A stretch of DNA of 64,000 bases, from positions 1 through 64,000 of the forward strand of contig NZ_JHWJ01000009.1 in NCBI RefSeq assembly GCF_000687555.1. The letters run 5' to 3'. Shown one piece after another: positions 60,081 to 64,000 of the stretch (position 1 is the stretch's first letter; each line of letters opens with the position of its first letter). The notes under the pieces were generated by a model. It saw only the letters and a list, made by a program, of their open reading frames with translations, was not told the DNA's origin and ran no database searches. Made by a program: the position numbers and the translations under genes. The stretch is from [Clostridium] aerotolerans DSM 5434. Its GTDB lineage: Bacteria > Bacillota > Clostridia > Lachnospirales > Lachnospiraceae.

Positions 60081-61073
60081 ATGAAGCTTGGCATTGCAGG
60101 AACAGGAATGATAGTAAAGGATTTTCTATCCATCAGGGAACAGATAAAAGGTCTGATCATAGGGGCACTTTTAAGCACGCCTAAAAGTGAAGGGTCGGCA
60201 AGAGAGCTTGCGGCTCAATATGGGATCGAGAAGGTCTATACCCAATATGACCAGCTTTTAAATAGCGATGTGGACACGATTTACGTGGCATTGCCCAATC
60301 ACCTTCATTTTCAGTTTGCCAAAGAGGCCCTAGAGGCAGGAAAACATGTAATTGTTGAAAAGCCTTTTACTACCAATGTTTCAGAAGCCATTATCTTAAG
60401 CAATCTGGCTCGGGAAAAAGGTTTGTTTCTCATAGAAGCGGTTACCACACTGTATCTCCCAAATTATAAAAAGATAAAAGAAATGCTGCCTGAGCTTGGA
60501 GATATAAAGATAGTCCAATGCAATTTCTCTCAGTATTCTTCCCGTTATGATTCCTTCAAACAGGGACTGGTCCTTCCGGCCTTTGATCCCCGTTATTCCG
60601 GTGGCGCTCTCATGGATATTAATATCTATAACCTCCATTACGTGACCGGTTTATTTGGAGAGCCAAAAAGAGTGGAGTATTATCCCAACATAGAGAGGGG
60701 AATTGATACCTCAGGCATATTAATTCTCAGCTATCCTGGTTTTCAGTGTACCCTGACTGGTGCTAAGGACTGTTCCAGTCCGGCTGTATACAGAATACAG
60801 GGAGATAAGGGATATCTGTTTCAGGAAACAACAGCCAATGTATGCGGAGAAATAACTGTTGTATCCAATGATGGGACAAGGGTAGTAATGAATGAAAACC
60901 ATAAGAATCATCGCATGATAGATGAGTTTACAGAGTTCCAGGAAATGATAGATAATCATAGGTTATTAAAGTGTTATGATCTTCTGGACCACACCCTTTT
61001 GGTCAGCAAAATCCAAACGGAGGCAAGAAAAAAGGCAGGAATATATTTTTACGGGGAGAAAGAAAATTTATAA
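60081..61073 (+). CDS. Gfo/Idh/MocA-family NAD(P)-dependent oxidoreductase
   Basis: This 330-residue protein has the Rossmann motif GIAGTGMIVKDFLS, the conserved VIVEKPFTTN near residue 93 and the signature SGGALMDINIYNLHYVTGLFG near 172-192, with a Lys-Pro pair at the cofactor site. The family oxidises sugars, inositols or related polyols. It is the third member in the window and belongs to the shorter, dehydrogenase-like branch. The ATG follows AAAGGAG. Substrate unknown. Confidence 0.87.
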   Translation: MKLGIAGTGMIVKDFLSIREQIKGLIIGALLSTPKSEGSARELAAQYGIEKVYTQYDQLLNSDVDTIYVALPNHLHFQFAKEALEAGKHVIVEKPFTTNVSEAIILSNLAREKGLFLIEAVTTLYLPNYKKIKEMLPELGDIKIVQCNFSQYSSRYDSFKQGLVLPAFDPRYSGGALMDINIYNLHYVTGLFGEPKRVEYYPNIERGIDTSGILILSYPGFQCTLTGAKDCSSPAVYRIQGDKGYLFQETTANVCGEITVVSNDGTRVVMNENHKNHRMIDEFTEFQEMIDNHRLLKCYDLLDHTLLVSKIQTEARKKAGIYFYGEKENL

Positions 61074-61103
61074 TTGACAATTATTCCCCCCTGTGCTATG
61101 ATT
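61074..61103 (+). promoter_or_regulatory. Promoter of the T-box operon
   Basis: TTGACA (61074-61079), an 18-base spacer and TATGAT (61098-61103) form a near-consensus promoter directly after the oxidoreductase stop. Transcription should begin near 61110, at the start of the T-box leader. Confidence 0.75.
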
Positions 61104-61109
61104 GCGGAA

Positions 61110-61377
61110 ATAGTGAAAAGGCGATGAAGAGAAATAGTACATATTCGCGGAATTTCAGAGAGAAGATGGTTGGTGCGAATCTTCATTCCAAGGTATGGAA
61201 GCAGTCTCGGAGCTTTGGACCGAACGGTGATTTTATTACTTAGTAGGCTCCAACGTATTCCCACGTTACAGGGACTCGGTATGATAGTACCGTAAGAGTG
61301 CAGAGAATTCTCTGAATTTAGGTGGTAACACGGATTGTATATTCGCCCTAAGCGTTTCGACGCTTAGGGCTTTTTTT
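61110..61377 (+). ncRNA. T-box riboswitch leader, probably alanine-specific
   Basis: The leader has the typical parts in order. Stem I shows AGTA of the specifier loop at 61137-61140 and a distal hairpin with GGTTGGTGCGAA. On its 3' side GAA (61198-61200) is followed by GCA (61201-61203), read as an Ala codon. The T-box sequence AATTTAGGTGGTAACACGG (61315-61333) has the bulge UGGU, which would pair with ACCA of a tRNA with discriminator A, as in tRNA-Ala. A terminator follows. Uncharged tRNA-Ala would allow transcription of the aminotransferase and transporter genes. The specifier call is by pattern, not by folding. Confidence 0.8.
61345..61377 (+). terminator. T-box-controlled terminator
   Basis: GCCCTAAGCG and CGCTTAGGGC form a perfect 10-bp stem with a 6-base loop and a T7 run. 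It is the regulated terminator of the T-box, whose 5' arm would otherwise be taken by the antiterminator. Confidence 0.88.
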
Positions 61378-61412
61378 ATTTTATTTTACGCAGAAAAGAA
61401 GGAGAGAAAATT

Positions 61413-62633
61413 ATGAAGACATTTGAAAAATCTGCAAAACTGAACTACGTGTGTTATGATATCAGAGGGCCAGTAATGGATGAGGCCAACAAAATGATTG
61501 ACCAGGGGATTGATATCCTGAAGTTAAACATAGGAAATCCTGCTCCCTTCGGATTTCGGGCGCCAGAAGAGCTGTTAAGACTTATGAATGAGAATCTATG
61601 CAACACAGAAGGCTATTCCGATTCCAAGGGTCTTTTATCTGCGAGGAAATCCATTGTGGAATATTGCAGGAAAAAAGGAATCCATCAGGTGACCACTGAT
61701 GATGTCTATACAGGAAATGGTGTCAGCGAGCTGATCACCCTATCCATGCAGGGACTTTTAAATCCTGGTGATGAAATTTTAGTTCCTTCTCCGGATTACC
61801 CCTTGTGGACTGCTTCTGTCACACTTGCAGGCGGAAGTGCGGTTCATTATATCTGCGATGAGCAGTCAGAATGGTATCCGGACATTCAGGACATTAAAAG
61901 TAAGATTACAAGCAGGACAAAAGGCATTGTTGTCATTAACCCAAACAATCCAACGGGAGCCTTATATCCAAAAGAGCTGCTTTTAGAAATCACAGAGCTG
62001 TCCAGGCAGAACGGACTGATCATCTTTGCCGATGAGATTTATGACAGACTGGTGCTTGATGAAGAGGAGCACGTATCCATCGCATCCCTTGCACCGGACC
62101 TTTTGACCATTACCTTTAACGGTCTGTCAAAATCGCATCTAATCGCTGGTTACCGCTGCGGCTGGATGTGCCTGTGCGGGGATAAATCCTTTGCTAAGGG
62201 ATATGTGGAAGGAATCAATCTCTTATCCTCCATGCGGTTATGCTCCAATGTTCCTGCCCAATCCGTCATCAGTGCTGCCCTTGACATGGAAGAGGAGACA
62301 AAACAGCTTCTTGTACCAGGGGGAAGGGTCTACGATCAGAGAGAGTACATATACCACGCATTGAATGCGATTCCGGGAATCTCTGTGGTAAAGCCGAAGG
62401 CTGCCTTTTATATGTTCCCCAAAATCGATACGAAACGGTTCCAGATTGAGGATGACGAAAGGTTTGTTTTAGACTTCTTAAAGGAGAAGCAGATACTTCT
62501 GACCCATGGCGGCGGCTTTCATTGGGAAACGCCGGATCATTTCCGGGTGGTCTATCTGCCGGAGATCAATCAGCTGAAAACTGCCTGTGAAAAGCTGTCT
62601 GATTTCCTGTCTTATTACAAGCAGAAACACTGA
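61413..62633 (+). CDS. alaA: Alanine-type aminotransferase (AlaA-like, class I/II PLP enzyme)
   Basis: This 406-residue enzyme exchanges an amino group between glutamate and pyruvate, giving alanine. The PLP lysine is Lys240 in LSKSHLIAGYRCGW; other family marks are YTGNGVSELI, PSPDYPLW, NPNNPTGALYP and FADEIYDRL. The overall sequence, with the N-terminal KLNYVCYDIRGPVMDEANKM, is that of AlaA/YfbQ-like alanine transaminases rather than aspartate transaminases. The T-box with a GCA specifier supports a role in alanine synthesis. The ATG follows AAGGAGA. Confidence 0.88.
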   Translation: MKTFEKSAKLNYVCYDIRGPVMDEANKMIDQGIDILKLNIGNPAPFGFRAPEELLRLMNENLCNTEGYSDSKGLLSARKSIVEYCRKKGIHQVTTDDVYTGNGVSELITLSMQGLLNPGDEILVPSPDYPLWTASVTLAGGSAVHYICDEQSEWYPDIQDIKSKITSRTKGIVVINPNNPTGALYPKELLLEITELSRQNGLIIFADEIYDRLVLDEEEHVSIASLAPDLLTITFNGLSKSHLIAGYRCGWMCLCGDKSFAKGYVEGINLLSSMRLCSNVPAQSVISAALDMEEETKQLLVPGGRVYDQREYIYHALNAIPGISVVKPKAAFYMFPKIDTKRFQIEDDERFVLDFLKEKQILLTHGGGFHWETPDHFRVVYLPEINQLKTACEKLSDFLSYYKQKH

Positions 62634-62653
62634 TACAGGCAAATGGAGGGGCT

Positions 62654-63793
62654 ATGAGGTATGGAAAATTAGCAGTGCCGGTCATGTTAGTATCTCTGCC
62701 GGTGATTATGTTTGAAGGTCTTTTTCCGCTTTACACAGAACAGCTGGGTTACTCAACGTTTCAAATGACCATTTTTTATTCTGCCTTCGCTCTGGCAGGG
62801 CTTTTGATGAGGCTTTTCATGGGAAAGCTTTCTGATAAGTATACCAGGCGAAGCGTGTTCCTTTTATCGGTCTTATTCTATGCAGCTGCATATGTTTCCC
62901 TGTCCGGAGCGGTATCCATGCCTCATATAATGGCTGCAAGATTCATTCAGGGAGCCGCGGGCATTTTACTCACCCTTTCCGTGGTTGGTGTCATCACCGA
63001 TGAAAATGATAAGTTCGCCCAGACCATGGGCCGGTTTGACAGTAACCGGAATCTGGGGGGAATGATGGGGGTAGGGCTTTGCTTTCTTATTTTCACCAAT
63101 TACGATTTGCTCTCAGGCTGGAACGTATTCTTCCTTTGTTGTTTTGCGGCTTCCATGACTGCATATTTATATAGCCTTGTGAAAGTCAGAAAACAGGAAA
63201 AAGCGAACGCTCCCCAGAAGGCTAACGTTGTATTTTCGGGTGAAAAGAAGAAGCTATGGATATTTAACCTGTTTTTCTGCCTCTTTGCAAGCATGACCGG
63301 AGTTTTGTTGATTCCATATGTGGCGGCAGCTTTTAACTTAGGAATGGAATCCCTTTTATCTGTTTTCATGGTTCCCATGGTTGTTTCTTCCTTTGCAGGG
63401 CCTCATCTTGGAAGGCTGGGAGATACCTTTGGCTATCGAAGGGTCATGACTTTATCTGCTTTTTTATTAGCCCTTATCGCTGTTTTGATTCCCATGTTTC
63501 ACACTCCTGACAGCTTTACCATCATCTGGACCTTTTATGTATTATCCATCTCTACGCTGGACTATTCCATGGATGCTTTGTTTGTTCAGGGAATAGAGGA
63601 ACATGTAATAGGAGATTATTATGGAAAGTATGCCTTTGGCTCCAACATTGGTCATATTCTGGGACCATTGGCGGGAGGATACTTATTTGACCATCTGGGA
63701 ATCAGTACTCCATATATTACCTTTGGTGTGTGCATGTTATTCTTTGGAGTGGCGTGTATCCGGTATATGCCAAAAGAAAACAGAACTTTATAA
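62654..63793 (+). CDS. MFS transporter
   Basis: This 379-residue protein has twelve predicted membrane segments. The loop between segments 2 and 3 has GLLMRLFMGKLSDKYTRRSV, the MFS motif, and a related GRLGDTFGYRRVM occurs at the middle repeat. It follows the alanine aminotransferase gene by 20 bases, with AATGGAGG before the ATG, so it is also under T-box control. It may move alanine, another amino acid or a drug; the sequence does not say which. Confidence 0.85.
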   Translation: MRYGKLAVPVMLVSLPVIMFEGLFPLYTEQLGYSTFQMTIFYSAFALAGLLMRLFMGKLSDKYTRRSVFLLSVLFYAAAYVSLSGAVSMPHIMAARFIQGAAGILLTLSVVGVITDENDKFAQTMGRFDSNRNLGGMMGVGLCFLIFTNYDLLSGWNVFFLCCFAASMTAYLYSLVKVRKQEKANAPQKANVVFSGEKKKLWIFNLFFCLFASMTGVLLIPYVAAAFNLGMESLLSVFMVPMVVSSFAGPHLGRLGDTFGYRRVMTLSAFLLALIAVLIPMFHTPDSFTIIWTFYVLSISTLDYSMDALFVQGIEEHVIGDYYGKYAFGSNIGHILGPLAGGYLFDHLGISTPYITFGVCMLFFGVACIRYMPKENRTL

Positions 63794-63826
63794 TCTTTGA
63801 GTGTTTTAACGCGATTAAAATAATAT

Positions 63827-63874
63827 GCCTCATGAACCAGCATCAGATATCTGTTGGTCCATGGGGCTTTTTTA
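63827..63874 (+). terminator. Rho-independent terminator
   Basis: GCCTCATGAACCA pairs with TGGTCCATGGGGC (a few wobbles) with a 15-base loop and a T6 run. It ends the alaA-MFS operon. Confidence 0.8.
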
Positions 63875-64000
63875 AACCGTTTTAGTGAGATATGGGAAAA
63901 AGATACGAACAATATAAAAAAACCAACTTAATTAATAAAAAAGTAAACATACATACATGGTATTATTTGTTATAATAAAGAAAATAAGTGGAGTTTACAG
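63875..64000 (+). promoter_or_regulatory. Leader of the next gene, cut by the window edge
   Basis: This AT-rich stretch has a TATAAT box at 63971-63976 and a purine-rich AAGTGGAG at 63987-63994 that may be a ribosome binding site. A gene start is expected just beyond the window. The -35 region is poor. Confidence 0.4.

Noticed and set aside
1-64000. CRISPR arrays, tRNA or rRNA genes, prophage
   Set aside because: No regularly spaced repeats, no tRNA-like cloverleaf ending in CCA, no rRNA-like sequence and no phage structural genes were noticed on reading both strands.

Overview
The window looks like chromosomal DNA of a saccharolytic, anaerobic Lachnospiraceae-type Clostridium (the Lacrimispora/Lachnoclostridium kind). 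This is inferred from moderately AT-rich low-GC Gram-positive sequence, strong AGGAGG-type ribosome binding sites, lipobox solute-binding proteins, many AraC regulators beside sugar ABC transporters, a T-box leader and stand-alone glycoside phosphorylases. No rRNA, tRNA, CRISPR array, prophage or replication origin was seen. The left edge cuts through an IS256-family element that has run into the 3' end of a membrane-anchored protein gene.

Bases 282-32032 are mainly carbohydrate loci. (1) A minus-strand operon holds a GH67 alpha-glucuronidase, a solute-binding protein, two permeases and a DUF5060 glycoside hydrolase, with a divergent AraC regulator; it fits uptake and breakdown of glucuronoxylan fragments. 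(2) An orphan iron-siderophore binding lipoprotein sits behind a palindromic operator. (3) A YesN-like membrane AraC regulator diverges from an LplB/LplC/LplA-type ABC system and two Gfo/Idh/MocA oxidoreductases. (4) A sulfur locus holds TusA, a LysR regulator, a split YeeE/TsuA-type transporter with TusA between its halves, and a thioredoxin-reductase/thioredoxin-like fusion. (5) A solitary cellulose-synthase-like glycosyltransferase with PilZ follows. (6) An AraC-controlled ABC system ends in a GH13_18 sucrose-phosphorylase-like enzyme. None of the three sugar ABC operons encodes an ATPase.

Bases 32033-43530 hold a degraded IS1182-type element joined to a gene tail, then a cyclic beta-1,2-glucan synthase divided into two genes (GT84-cyclase and GH94 phosphorylase), an HD phosphohydrolase, and apbE with a LysR gene. 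Divergent from these (43704-46741) is a small FMN reductase plus a three-domain FMN/FAD 2-enoate reductase whose flavin would be attached by ApbE.

Bases 46950-64000 carry a secreted nuclease/phosphatase-fold protein with a jacalin-like lectin, an ArsR-controlled CoA-disulfide reductase-rhodanese-TusA-DsrE fusion, a GMC oxidoreductase with a small partner, an SMC-like ATPase, a DUF2935 protein, an MsrA-MsrB fusion, a sorbosone-dehydrogenase-like beta-propeller, a beta-carbonic anhydrase, another Gfo/Idh/MocA oxidoreductase, and an alanine-type aminotransferase with an MFS transporter behind a T-box whose likely specifier is GCA (Ala).

The most interesting units are the split TsuA-TusA-TrxR locus, the ApbE-dependent 2-enoate reductase, the two-gene cyclic glucan synthase, and the cytoplasmic GMC/small-subunit pair.
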